From an uncultured Bacilli bacterium (lineage in GTDB: Bacteria; Bacillota_I; Bacilli_A; RF39; UBA660): 41,176 nt of DNA. The stretch's first letter is position 1. Each line of letters opens with the position of its first letter. This document shows positions 14,934-23,334 of this stretch, in pieces. Location of the stretch: contig CAKPIH010000005.1 in the NCBI GenBank assembly GCA_934162325.1, positions 1 to 41,176 on the forward strand, in the 5' to 3' direction. The position numbers and the translations under genes are program-made. A model generated the notes under the pieces. The model saw only the letters and a program-made list of their open reading frames with translations, did no database searches and had not been told where the DNA came from.

Positions 14934-15971
14934 TTATTTTTGTAATTTTATTATTATTTGATAGTCATTTGCTGTGTCAATTTCTTCTAATGAGACATTA
15001 TAGCCAGCCTTTTGAATATCTGCTACTGCATCTTGTGCTAGCTTTATTGCTGTTGCATATTTTATTTTTGATATATTATTTACATTATTATTTTCTTCTT
15101 TTTTAGGAATTTCATTATTAGTTAGAATCATACTATCATTTTCCTTTTGTGGTGTTTCTACTTTTAAATTTTCTTCTGGTGTATCTAAACTATTTATATT
15201 TATAAAATCAATATTTTTGGTTTGAGTATACACATTTGGATTTTTTTGCTCTTCATGTGTTGATGGCTCATTAGCTTCATATAGTGGATTTTGCGTCTTG
15301 TCAATAGGAATTGTTAAATCTATGTTATGTTCATTGCTATTTGAAATTGGTGGTGTTTCTTTAGTAATTCCAAGCAGATTTTTAATATATTCATCAGTAT
15401 CCCTTACATTTATTCTTTCACTAATTATTTTATTTAATACTTGCTTTTGTAAATCTTCATCTTTTATTTGTAATAAACATCTTGCATGACGCTCAGATAT
15501 TAAATTATTCATAAGAGCAACCTGAACTTCATTGGTTAGAGACAACAATCTCATTTTATTAGCAATGGTTGATTGACTTTTTCCCATTCTTTTTGCTAAT
15601 TCTTCTTGAGTAAAATTGCCCATATCTAGTATTTTTTTATATGATTTTGCTTCTTCAATGGCACTTAAATCTTTTCTTTGAATGTTTTCTATTAATGCTA
15701 ATTCTGCACTGGTTTGATCGTCCATTGTTCCTACAATTGCTGGAACTTCAGTTAAACCTGCAATTGTTGAGGCTTTATATCTTCTTTCTCCTGCTATGAT
15801 TTCATATTTGCTTCCTAAATCTCTTAATATTAATGGTTGGATTATTCCATGCTCTTTTATGGAACTTGCTAATTCATTTAATGCCTCTTCATCAAATGTT
15901 AATCTTGGCTGAAATCTGTTTGGTATTATGTCTGAAAGTTTTACCATTACTACTTCTTTATTCATTTTCAT
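14934..15971 (-). CDS. noc: ParB-family nucleoid occlusion protein Noc
   Basis: 345 residues. ParB N-terminal CTPase domain (about 8-100) with the GERRYKAS motif, then the HTH region (QEELAKRMGKSQSTIANKM, about 118-136) and NNLISERHARCLL. A long low-complexity linker (about 215-310) precedes a short C-terminal dimer segment. Noc binds DNA and membrane and blocks Z-ring formation over the chromosome. Its place next to rsmG is the classic noc position, while the true ParB is at 24119. No CCCGGG-containing Noc site is visible in the window. The usual amphipathic N-terminal helix is short here. Ribosome site GAGGGTG. Confidence 0.85.
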   Translation of the reverse strand: MKMNKEVVMVKLSDIIPNRFQPRLTFDEEALNELASSIKEHGIIQPLILRDLGSKYEIIAGERRYKASTIAGLTEVPAIVGTMDDQTSAELALIENIQRKDLSAIEEAKSYKKILDMGNFTQEELAKRMGKSQSTIANKMRLLSLTNEVQVALMNNLISERHARCLLQIKDEDLQKQVLNKIISERINVRDTDEYIKNLLGITKETPPISNSNEHNIDLTIPIDKTQNPLYEANEPSTHEEQKNPNVYTQTKNIDFININSLDTPEENLKVETPQKENDSMILTNNEIPKKEENNNVNNISKIKYATAIKLAQDAVADIQKAGYNVSLEEIDTANDYQIIIKLQK

Positions 15972-16015
15972 AGTTATACACCCTCTTTTAATTTCTTCTT
16001 TCCTACTCTAATATA

Positions 16016-16056
16016 ATAATACTATAATTTTGTAGATTTTACAAGTTATTTTGTAA
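16016..16056 (-). promoter_or_regulatory. noc promoter with overlapping inverted repeat
   Basis: TTGTAA and TATTAT are 17 bp apart on the minus strand (16016-16044). The -35 is one arm of the interrupted palindrome TTACAA, six bases, TTGTAA (16039-16056), a possible operator. Confidence 0.45.
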
Positions 16057-16102
16057 TTTTTTTTTGCATTGTTATTAAAAAAAGAAGAAACTAGTATGTC
16101 TC

Positions 16103-16804
16103 TTACAATTCTTTTTTTAGTATTTCATTATATCTTCTTGGGTATTTTTTATCTGTTTTTTTTGTCTTTGTATACATAATTATTGTTCTTAAGCTATTTT
16201 CTACTGGTAAATTAAATATTATTCTTTTTTTCTCTTGGATGCTTAATTTGTTTAAATAATTTTCTATATTTTGTTCTTCATTTTCGACATTAGCCTTCAT
16301 TGCTATAAAATTGCCATTTACTTTTAATAATGGTATTCCATACTCTAACAAATGCTTTAATGGAGCTACAGCGCGTGCTGTTACTATATCAAACTTTTCT
16401 CTATTTTTTTGGGCATAATCTTCGCTACGCTCATTTATCACGATAACATTATCTATTTTTAGTTTTTCCTTTACTAAATTTAGAAAATAACATTTTTTAC
16501 CATTTGATTCTATTAATGTTATTTTAGTTTTTGGAAAGCATATTGCTAATACTAGGCCAGGAAAACCAGCACCTGAACCTAAATCACATATGTTTTGACT
16601 ATATATATCTATTATTTTATTTATTGTTAAACTATCATAAAAATGCTTTAAATAGACTTCATTTTGTTCAATTATTCTTGTTAAATTATATTTTTCGTTT
16701 TCCTCTTTTAAAATAATATAATATTCTTCTAGTAATGTTAATTGTTGTTTAGTTAGTTCTATATTTATTTTTTTTAATTCATTAACAAATTCTTCTTTAT
16801 TCAT
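16103..16804 (-). CDS. rsmG: 16S rRNA (guanine-527-N7)-methyltransferase RsmG
   Basis: SAM-dependent methyltransferase of 16S rRNA G527 (formerly GidB). 233 residues, normal. The SAM-binding motif NICDLGSGAGFPGL sits at about 67-80, followed by ITLIES and the RsmG-specific TARAVAPL. Its ATG overlaps the end of mnmG by 8 bp, showing translational coupling. Loss of function in relatives gives low-level streptomycin resistance. Confidence 0.96.
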   Translation of the reverse strand: MNKEEFVNELKKINIELTKQQLTLLEEYYIILKEENEKYNLTRIIEQNEVYLKHFYDSLTINKIIDIYSQNICDLGSGAGFPGLVLAICFPKTKITLIESNGKKCYFLNLVKEKLKIDNVIVINERSEDYAQKNREKFDIVTARAVAPLKHLLEYGIPLLKVNGNFIAMKANVENEEQNIENYLNKLSIQEKKRIIFNLPVENSLRTIIMYTKTKKTDKKYPRRYNEILKKEL

Positions 16805-18635
16805 TGTATTGTTTCCTTAAATATACTAATAATATTGATATATCAGCAGGGTTTACACCACTTATTCTTATTGCTTGAGCAATGTTTAATGGACGAACTT
16901 CTTTTAACTTTTGTCTTGCTTCACTAGCTAAATTTGGAATTTTGTCATAATCTATGTTTGTTGGAATTTGTTTTTCTTCATTCTTTAGCATTTTTTCAGC
17001 TTCCCTTTCAATCTTTTTAATATACCCTTCATACTTAATTTGTATTTCTACTTCTTCGACAACATCCTGTGGATAATTTATATCTAAATTATGTTCTTCT
17101 ATTATATTTTTTAGGTTAGAAGTTGGATTTTTTAAATAGTCATATACAGATATTCCTACTCTTCTTTTTTCATTATCAACAATTATTTTTATTTCTTTTA
17201 ATTTGTTCTTTAATTCTTCAATGCTGTTTTTCTTATTAATAAATTTTTTATATTTTTCTCCAGTTATTAATCCTACTTGATGGCCATATTCTCTTAGTCT
17301 TAAATCTGAATTATCATGTCTTAGTAATAAACGATATTCTGCTCTTGAAGTTAACATACGATATGGTTCTTTTGTTCCTTTAGTTACTAGGTCATCTATT
17401 AAAACTCCTATATAGGCCTCATTTCTTTTTAGTATTAGTGGCTCTTTCTTCTCTAATTTTAATCCAGCATTTATTCCCGCTATTAAACCTTGGCAGGCTG
17501 CTTCTTCATATCCACTAGTACCATTTATTTGCCCTGCAGTAAATAAGTTATTTAATACTTTTGTTTCTAGACTTGGTTTTACCTGTGTTGGATATATAGC
17601 ATCGTATTCAATTGCATAAGCATATCTTAATATTCTAGCTTTTTCTAATCCTGGTAATGAATGAACCATCTTTTCTTGTATTTCTTTTGGCATACTTGTA
17701 GAAAATCCTTGAATATAAATATCATCATAATAAAGACTTTCAGGCTCTAAAAATAATTGATGTTTTTCTTTATCGCTAAATCTTACCATTTTATCTTCAA
17801 TTGATGGGCAGTATCTTGGGCCAACTCCTGTTATATCATCTAATCCACCATACATGCTCGATTTATTTAAGTTATCGTGAATTATTTTTTTAGTCTCTTC
17901 AGTTGTATATATTAAATAACATGGTTCTTGATTATTGATATCATATACTGGCTCGTTAGTATGAGAAAATGTATAATAGGTTTTATCGCCATCTTCTCTT
18001 TTTGTTTTAGTAAAATCAATTGTACTTCGATCAATTCTTGGTGGAGTACCTGTTTTTAATCTTAGTATTTTGAAACCGTATTTCTTTAGATTGTCTGATA
18101 AATGCATTGATGGTTTTTCATTATGAGGACCACTTCTAGTTCTGGTATTTCCTATTAAAATGTCTGATTTTAGATAAGTACCAGTTGTTAATATTACTAT
18201 ATTTGAAGTTATATTTGTTCCATCTTCTAGTACAACACCATAAACTGTATTATCTTTTACTATTAAGTTTTCAACCATAGCTTCTTTTATTGTTAAATTA
18301 GGCTCTTCCCTTAATAGTTTTAACATTTCTTTTGGATATGTTATTTTATCTGCTTGTGCACGAAGAGATTTTACAGCAGGACCTTTAGCATAGTTTAGCA
18401 TTTTCATTTGGATTAATGTTTTGTCAGCTACCTCGCCCATTACTCCGCCTAAAGCATCTATTTCCCTTACTATTATTCCTTTAGCAGAACCTCCTATCGA
18501 AGGATTGCACGGCATTGTTGCTATGTTATTTATTCTACCTGATATTAATAATGTTTTATGCCCTTTTCTAGCAGAGGCCATGGCAGCTTCACAACCTGCA
18601 TGACCACCTCCTACTACTATTATTTCATAGTCCAT
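16797..18635 (-). CDS. mnmG: tRNA uridine-5-carboxymethylaminomethyl modification enzyme MnmG
   Basis: FAD/NADH enzyme that works with MnmE to install (carboxymethyl)aminomethyl groups on U34 of tRNAs. 612 residues from the ATG at 18635, which follows a TAGGTG site and starts directly with the FAD fold MDYEIIVVGGGHAGCEAA; the open frame to 18659 has no better start. Later motifs include GPRYCPSIEDK and TSGYEEAACQG. The mnmE stop lies 8 bp upstream and rsmG overlaps its end, so mnmE-mnmG-rsmG is one operon. Confidence 0.97.
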   Translation of the reverse strand: MDYEIIVVGGGHAGCEAAMASARKGHKTLLISGRINNIATMPCNPSIGGSAKGIIVREIDALGGVMGEVADKTLIQMKMLNYAKGPAVKSLRAQADKITYPKEMLKLLREEPNLTIKEAMVENLIVKDNTVYGVVLEDGTNITSNIVILTTGTYLKSDILIGNTRTRSGPHNEKPSMHLSDNLKKYGFKILRLKTGTPPRIDRSTIDFTKTKREDGDKTYYTFSHTNEPVYDINNQEPCYLIYTTEETKKIIHDNLNKSSMYGGLDDITGVGPRYCPSIEDKMVRFSDKEKHQLFLEPESLYYDDIYIQGFSTSMPKEIQEKMVHSLPGLEKARILRYAYAIEYDAIYPTQVKPSLETKVLNNLFTAGQINGTSGYEEAACQGLIAGINAGLKLEKKEPLILKRNEAYIGVLIDDLVTKGTKEPYRMLTSRAEYRLLLRHDNSDLRLREYGHQVGLITGEKYKKFINKKNSIEELKNKLKEIKIIVDNEKRRVGISVYDYLKNPTSNLKNIIEEHNLDINYPQDVVEEVEIQIKYEGYIKKIEREAEKMLKNEEKQIPTNIDYDKIPNLASEARQKLKEVRPLNIAQAIRISGVNPADISILLVYLRKQYNE

Positions 18636-18643
18636 ATTTACAC

Positions 18644-19990
18644 CTACTTTCCTAAACAAAATCTACTAAATAATTCATCAAGTAATTCATCGGTATATGT
18701 TTCACCAATTACTTCTCCCAAATTATTCCATGATTCTTTTAGACTTAATTCTACTATATCTATTGGATTATTATTATTTATTTCATTTATTGCATCATTT
18801 ATATTATTTAAAGATTTTTTTAATAAGGCTATACTTCTAGCATTAGATAAATATGTCATATCGTTAGTAGATATTTCACCTATGTTAAACAATCTTTTTA
18901 TTTCGTCTTTTATTTTATCAATACCAATATTTTCTTTTACTGATATTTCTATATAACTATCTAATAAATTTTTATCTAATTTTGTTTTTAAGTCTATTTT
19001 ATTTACTACTATTATTCTTTTTTTGTTTTTAGTTTTTTCTAATATTTTTTTCTCTTCTTCAGTTATTTCTTCATTATTATTTAAAATGTAAATTAATAAA
19101 TCTGAAGTATCAATTATTTTTAAACTTTTTTCAACACCTATTTTTTCTACAGTGTCTTCTGTCTTTCTAATTCCTGCTGTATCGATTATATTTAGTGGTA
19201 TTCCACTTACAATTAATGAACCTTCTACTATGTCTCTTGTAGTGCCAGGAACATCTGTAACTATTGCTTTTTCTTCTTCTAACAGTGAATTTAAGAGACT
19301 ACTTTTTCCTACATTTGGTCTTCCTATAATACCTACTCTTATTCCTTCTTTAATTACTTTACTATCTTCTGATTTTTTTATAATTTCTTCTAATTTTTCT
19401 TTGAATTTTTTTATATCTGGTAATATACTTTCATTTGTTAATACTTCGATATCCTCATATTCAGGATAATCTATATTTACTTCTATATTACTGATTATTT
19501 TTACTAGTTCACTTCTTAAGTTTTTAATTAAATTAGATGTTTCACCTGTTAAAGTATTTATAGATATTTTTCTAGCGGATTCGGCTTTTGATGATATTAA
19601 ATCCATTGTAGCTTCCGCTTCAAGTAAATCTATTCTACCATTTAAGAATGCTCTTTTTGTAAATTCACCTGGTTCTGCCAATCTTGCACCATTTTCTAAT
19701 AATACTTCTAATACTTTATTAGTTGTGGCTATACCACCATGACAATTTATTTCTACTATATCTTCACGAGTAAATGTTTTAGGAGCCTTCATAACACTAA
19801 CTAATACTTCATCTATTTTTTCATTATTGCTTGTAATAAAACCGTAATGTATTGTATGTGAATCTACTTTTGTTAAATCTTTTGTAAATACTTTACTTGC
19901 TATATTTAAGGCATCATGGCCACTTAATCTTATTATTGAAATAGCCCCTTCGCCAACTGATGTTGATATTGCTACTATTGTATCTTCCAT
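18644..19990 (-). CDS. mnmE: tRNA modification GTPase MnmE
   Basis: GTPase partner of MnmG (also TrmE/ThdF). 448 residues. The N-terminal tetrahydrofolate-binding domain spans 1-118, helical domain, then the inserted G domain with GRPNVGKSSLL (about 223-233), the DTAG switch and NKID specificity motif, ending in the invariant C-terminal FCLGK that carries the catalytic cysteine. Site AAGGAA before the ATG. Confidence 0.97.
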   Translation of the reverse strand: MEDTIVAISTSVGEGAISIIRLSGHDALNIASKVFTKDLTKVDSHTIHYGFITSNNEKIDEVLVSVMKAPKTFTREDIVEINCHGGIATTNKVLEVLLENGARLAEPGEFTKRAFLNGRIDLLEAEATMDLISSKAESARKISINTLTGETSNLIKNLRSELVKIISNIEVNIDYPEYEDIEVLTNESILPDIKKFKEKLEEIIKKSEDSKVIKEGIRVGIIGRPNVGKSSLLNSLLEEEKAIVTDVPGTTRDIVEGSLIVSGIPLNIIDTAGIRKTEDTVEKIGVEKSLKIIDTSDLLIYILNNNEEITEEEKKILEKTKNKKRIIVVNKIDLKTKLDKNLLDSYIEISVKENIGIDKIKDEIKRLFNIGEISTNDMTYLSNARSIALLKKSLNNINDAINEINNNNPIDIVELSLKESWNNLGEVIGETYTDELLDELFSRFCLGK

Positions 19991-20032
19991 ATGGTTTCCT
20001 TCTTTCTTCCATAGTATTTTACCACAAGATAC

Positions 20033-20059
20033 AAAAAAATAAAAGTAATTATTTACTTT
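20033..20059 (-). terminator. Intrinsic terminator of the mscS-like gene
   Basis: Arms AAAGTAA (20042-20048) and TTACTTT (20053-20059) with a 4-nt loop, followed on the minus strand by a seven-T run. Confidence 0.65.
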
Positions 20060-20077
20060 GTTAATTATTTTTTACAA

Positions 20078-20935
20078 TTATTTGTATATTTCTATTTCAC
20101 CATTTTTATATGCTAATAATATGTCACTGGATATTATTGACTCTACATATCTTGCTTTTTTAGGATGAATTAAGTATCTTATTTGCAATTCTATATGATC
20201 TTCATTTATTTTGGTATATATTATAGGATCGTACTGATTATAGTATATTCGATAACTATTTGATACATTATTTATTTGTTTTTTTAATTTCGGTGGTATT
20301 TTTTTTATTATTTCATTTGAATTTACTATTTTATATAATACTTTTTTAGCTTTATTTACATCATAATCTAATGGTATTCTAATTGTTATCTCATCCCATA
20401 TATATTTAAAGGCTTTGTTATAGTTTTTTAAGGGATAGTTAAAGATTATAGAGTTTGGTAAATGAATTATGATTCCTGTGCTTTGACCTGTTGTATCAAC
20501 ATTTGATACTTCCAATATTTCAAAATTCATGGTGTTAATATTTACTACATCTCCTTTATAGCCATTTATTTCTATTCTATCTTCTACTACAAATGGTTTT
20601 ACTATCTTTATATATATTCCACAAAAAAAGTTAAATATTAAATCTCTTATTGCTATAGTAAATGCTGCTGATACTATACTTATTAATGTCAAAAAGTTTT
20701 TGATATATTTTCCCCATACTATTATTATTGCCGATAAGATTATAATTCTTATGATTAATTTATATTTTTTAGTATAATTGTATTCTTTTTTACTATCTCT
20801 TGTTCTCTTTATTATTCTTATACCTATTTTTTCTACTACTAATATCAAAAATATTATAATTATTGTTTTTAATATTAAGCCTATATATATTTCATCTATA
20901 TTAAATAATTTACTTATTTTTTCTATATACTTCAT
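20078..20935 (-). CDS. MscS-family mechanosensitive ion channel
   Basis: 285 residues with three membrane helices in the first 115 residues and a cytoplasmic beta domain after. The pore-lining helix is near ISIVSAAFTIAIRDLIFNFFCGIYI, in which IRDLI...GI is the MscS signature. The beta-domain entry VVEDRIEINGYKGDVVNI is typical. It opens under membrane tension to release solutes. The gene lies between jag and mnmE on the same strand, a position often held by an ykkC or yyaF-type gene, and has its own AAAGGAAG site and terminators on both sides. Confidence 0.85.
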   Translation of the reverse strand: MKYIEKISKLFNIDEIYIGLILKTIIIIFLILVVEKIGIRIIKRTRDSKKEYNYTKKYKLIIRIIILSAIIIVWGKYIKNFLTLISIVSAAFTIAIRDLIFNFFCGIYIKIVKPFVVEDRIEINGYKGDVVNINTMNFEILEVSNVDTTGQSTGIIIHLPNSIIFNYPLKNYNKAFKYIWDEITIRIPLDYDVNKAKKVLYKIVNSNEIIKKIPPKLKKQINNVSNSYRIYYNQYDPIIYTKINEDHIELQIRYLIHPKKARYVESIISSDILLAYKNGEIEIYK

Positions 20936-20980
20936 TTATTCGCTTCCTTTCTAATATGATATTATATGTTTATACAAAGG

Positions 20981-21002
20981 AAAAAAGAAGATTACTCTCC
21001 TT
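20981..21002 (-). terminator. Intrinsic terminator of jag
   Basis: On the minus strand arms AAGGAGA and TCTTCTT (one G-U pair) around four bases that include the stop codon, then a T run. Confidence 0.6.
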
Positions 21003-21600
21003 TTAGTTTAATTACTACTTTTCTGTTTGGTTCTTCACCAATAGATTCAGTATAAACGTATTTATCATCTGCTAACACTGAATGAACAATTCTTCTTTCA
21101 TAAGAATTCATGCTATCCATAGTTATTTCTGTTTTTGTTTTGTATGCTTCTCTTGCTAATTTTTTTGCTAGATATTCTATGTTTCTAGCTCTTTTTTCTT
21201 TATAATTTCCTACATCAATTACTATTGATAATGGTTCCTTTAAATTTGAATTAACCATTTGTCTTATTAATAGTTGTAGTGCTGATACATTTTTACCGTT
21301 TTTTCCAATTAATAAAGCATTATTGTCTGAGAATATTGTAATTGATATACTATTTTCTCTTCTTCTTACTTCAAGATTTGCTTCAGAATGCATTTTCTTT
21401 ATTATTTCATTTATAGTGTCTTTAATAAAGTCTACTATTTCATTCATATTTAGAACTTCTATTTTTACAGATTTCTTTAATAAGTTATTTTTTTCTTCTA
21501 TATTGTTGATTATTAAATCTTCTTTTGATACTTTTAATTCTTCTAGTGCTAACTCTTCTGCTTGTTCTTTTGTTTTTCCTTCATAATAATACTTATTCAT
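20992..21600 (-). CDS. khpB: Jag/KhpB RNA-binding protein
   Basis: 202 residues with the three parts of the family: Jag-N (1-50), KH domain with ALLIGKNGKNVSALQ (about 105-119), and R3H domain with SYERRIVHSVL near residue 170. KhpB binds many small RNAs and mRNAs with KhpA and affects cell elongation; it was named for its place beside spoIIIJ (yidC). Its ATG overlaps the yidC stop by one base (TAATG), so translation is coupled. Confidence 0.93.
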   Translation of the reverse strand: MNKYYYEGKTKEQAEELALEELKVSKEDLIINNIEEKNNLLKKSVKIEVLNMNEIVDFIKDTINEIIKKMHSEANLEVRRRENSISITIFSDNNALLIGKNGKNVSALQLLIRQMVNSNLKEPLSIVIDVGNYKEKRARNIEYLAKKLAREAYKTKTEITMDSMNSYERRIVHSVLADDKYVYTESIGEEPNRKVVIKLKGE

Positions 21601-22550
21601 TACTTCTTAGCCTTCTTTCTTTCTACAAGCATATTTTGTAGTATGGTAAATAGTGATGAAGTTATCCAATAGATTCCAAGTGCTACTGGTAAACTAAATG
21701 CTGCTACTAAAATCATTGCTAACATAAAATATATTGTTCCCTTCATTTGCTTTGCCATTGCTGTTTGATCTTTTAAAGTTTTTCTAAATGAAAAATATGA
21801 AGTTGCAAGTATTAATAATAAGAATATAATATATGCATACCATAGGTTTGACATTATTCCATGAGAAATTGTTGTACCCATATCTAACTTTAGAAATTTA
21901 TTTTCAAATATAACGGGTGTTCTATTAATTGCCTCTAAGAAAGCAAATAATAATGGTATTTGAATGAATGATAATAAGCAGCTCGATAATGGATTAATTT
22001 TATTTTTTGAATATATTGCCATCATTTCTTCGGCTTTTCTTTTTTGATCTTCTTCACTTGTTTTATCTTTATATTTCTTTTCCAATTTTTCTAATTGAGG
22101 TTGAACTTCTTTCAACTTTTCTGATTGCATTGCAGTTTTTCTAGTTAATGGATAAAGTATCAATCTTATTACTAAACATGATATTACTATAGCTAATCCA
22201 TTAGCTAATCCTTTACCTAGACCAGTTTTTTCAAGCAATAATCCTATGTTTATTATAGCCCAAGCTAGTGGCTTTACAAATATTGTTGTCCATAGTCCTT
22301 CATATTCAGAAAATGGTTTAAATGTCTCACATTTTGGTAATTTATCAATGTCCACATTATTTTCTTTATATATGTTAACTACATTTTCATCTGTAGGTCT
22401 ACATAATACATTTTCTGTAAGCGCTTTACCTGTCTCTTCATATTTGACTGGCTTTTTATCCTCTCCAGTAAGAGTTTTTGTGCATCCTGTTAGCATTGCT
22501 AAGCTTAATATTAGCAATAATATTTTTATTGTTTTTTTGTTGTTATTCAA
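21600..22550 (-). CDS. yidC: Membrane protein insertase YidC (SpoIIIJ type), lipoprotein form
   Basis: Inserts and folds membrane proteins. About 316 residues with a lipoprotein signal ending LAMLTGC, so the processed N-terminus is a lipidated cysteine. Five core membrane helices follow, with the family motifs near PLTRKTAMQSEKL and NPLSSCLLSFIQIPLLFAF. A start at the TTG at 22550 fits an AGGTGA site 5 nt upstream; a GTG at 22559 is in frame but has no site. It overlaps the end of rnpA. Order rpmH-rnpA-yidC-jag is conserved across Bacillota. Confidence 0.92.
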   Translation of the reverse strand: MNNNKKTIKILLLILSLAMLTGCTKTLTGEDKKPVKYEETGKALTENVLCRPTDENVVNIYKENNVDIDKLPKCETFKPFSEYEGLWTTIFVKPLAWAIINIGLLLEKTGLGKGLANGLAIVISCLVIRLILYPLTRKTAMQSEKLKEVQPQLEKLEKKYKDKTSEEDQKRKAEEMMAIYSKNKINPLSSCLLSFIQIPLLFAFLEAINRTPVIFENKFLKLDMGTTISHGIMSNLWYAYIIFLLLILATSYFSFRKTLKDQTAMAKQMKGTIYFMLAMILVAAFSLPVALGIYWITSSLFTILQNMLVERKKAKK

Positions 22551-22875
22551 TTTTATCACCTATACTTATTAGTTTTAACAATTCTTTTTCTATTTCTTTA
22601 TATGTTAATTCTAATATACCTTTCTTAATAATTATAACATAGTCATAACCATTATGCACGATTTTTTTATTGTTATCAATAATGTTTTTTACCCTTCTTT
22701 TAATTTTATTTCTAGTAACTGCTGGTCCTGTCTTTTTAGGAACGGTTATTCCATATCTGTTACTTTCATTATTTTTTCGATAGTAAACACTAAAGTATTT
22801 ACTTTTTTTTGCTCTACTATTATTTATTATATCTGTATATTCACGAGATGATTTTATTATTTCAATCTTTTTCAT
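22543..22875 (-). CDS. rnpA: Ribonuclease P protein component
   Basis: Small basic protein subunit of RNase P for tRNA 5' maturation. 110 residues from the ATG at 22875, which has AAAGGA upstream; the open frame to 22914 would add 13 non-family residues. The signature RNKIKRRVKNII (about 62-73) and YGITVPKK are present. Confidence 0.95.
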   Translation of the reverse strand: MKKIEIIKSSREYTDIINNSRAKKSKYFSVYYRKNNESNRYGITVPKKTGPAVTRNKIKRRVKNIIDNNKKIVHNGYDYVIIIKKGILELTYKEIEKELLKLISIGDKIE

Positions 22876-22896
22876 AGTATATTCCTTTTTGGTAAA

Positions 22897-22939
22897 AAGA
22901 AAAAAAGAAAACAAAATTATGTTTTATGCGCATAATTTT
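22897..22939 (-). terminator. Hairpin and T tract between rpmH and rnpA
   Basis: Arms AAAATTATG and CATAATTTT with a 9-nt loop cover the rpmH stop codon; the minus strand then reads TTTTGTTTTCTTTTTTTC. As rnpA has no obvious promoter of its own, this is probably a partial terminator that lowers rnpA relative to rpmH. Confidence 0.45.
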
Positions 22940-23046
22940 TTTCTTTTTTTTGCTCTTCTACTTTTTAAAACATTACCTTTAATTCTGCTAAAGAAACCGT
23001 GCTTTTTAGCTTTTTTTCTATTATTAGGTTGATATGTTCTTTTCAT
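22924..23046 (-). CDS. rpmH: 50S ribosomal protein L34, short form
   Basis: 40 residues beginning MKRTYQPNNRKKAKKHGF and ending SRRAKKRKKLCA. The usual protein is about 44 residues; here the segment between GFFSR and the VLKSRRAK helix is about four residues shorter (the TKNGR turn is reduced to KGN). The ribosome site GGAGGTG precedes the ATG, and the promoter at 23080-23108 is a perfect consensus. Last leftward gene before the strand switch. Confidence 0.96.
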   Translation of the reverse strand: MKRTYQPNNRKKAKKHGFFSRIKGNVLKSRRAKKRKKLCA

Positions 23047-23079
23047 TATATAATACACCTCCAAGTCAAATGCTATTTT

Positions 23080-23108
23080 ATTATATATTTTTATTTTAAT
23101 TATGTCAA
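23080..23108 (-). promoter_or_regulatory. Consensus promoter of the rpmH operon
   Basis: TTGACA and TATAAT with a 17-bp spacer on the minus strand, both hexamers perfect. The strongest promoter in the window. Confidence 0.9.
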
Positions 23109-23176
23109 GGATTTTTGATATATTTGTTATAATGTTGCGATATTAATAATGAAAAAGACAAAGAATAATAATCATT

Positions 23177-23260
23177 AATTCAAAGACTTTATGTCTTTGA
23201 ATTTCTTTTTTAAAGACCTTAGGCTTTAAAAATAGTGAGCAACAAAGTGCGAACTCTAAA
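23177..23260 (+). repeat. Intergenic two-hairpin element, copy A (upstream of parA)
   Basis: Hairpin 1 has perfect 11-bp arms AATTCAAAGAC and GTCTTTGAATT with a 5-nt loop. Hairpin 2 has 9-bp arms TTTTTAAAG and CTTTAAAAA around loop ACCTTAGG. A tail with GAGCAACAAAGTGCGA and then TAAA follows. The same arrangement recurs at 32503-32588. The rest of the 23047-23334 gap holds the rpmH promoter and, at 23301-23306, a TACAAT that may be the parA -10. Confidence 0.65.
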
Positions 23261-23334
23261 AAAATAAATAAAAGCCCTTTCTTTTTTCGATTTTTTTTGA
23301 TACAATTATATTTGAGGAAAATAAGGTGAAACAG

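Noticed and set aside
14893..14960. Sigma-F promoter before spoIIR
   Set aside because: CATA and GGG motifs are present but the spacing is about 12 instead of 15 and the -10 does not fit.
23138..23176. 9-codon leader peptide (MKKTKNNNH) before repeat copy A
   Set aside because: No ribosome site, and copy B has no equivalent reading frame.
23047..23334. oriC with DnaA boxes between rpmH and parA
   Set aside because: The gene order suggests an origin region, but no TTATCCACA-like 9-mer was found in the gap, so no origin feature is called.
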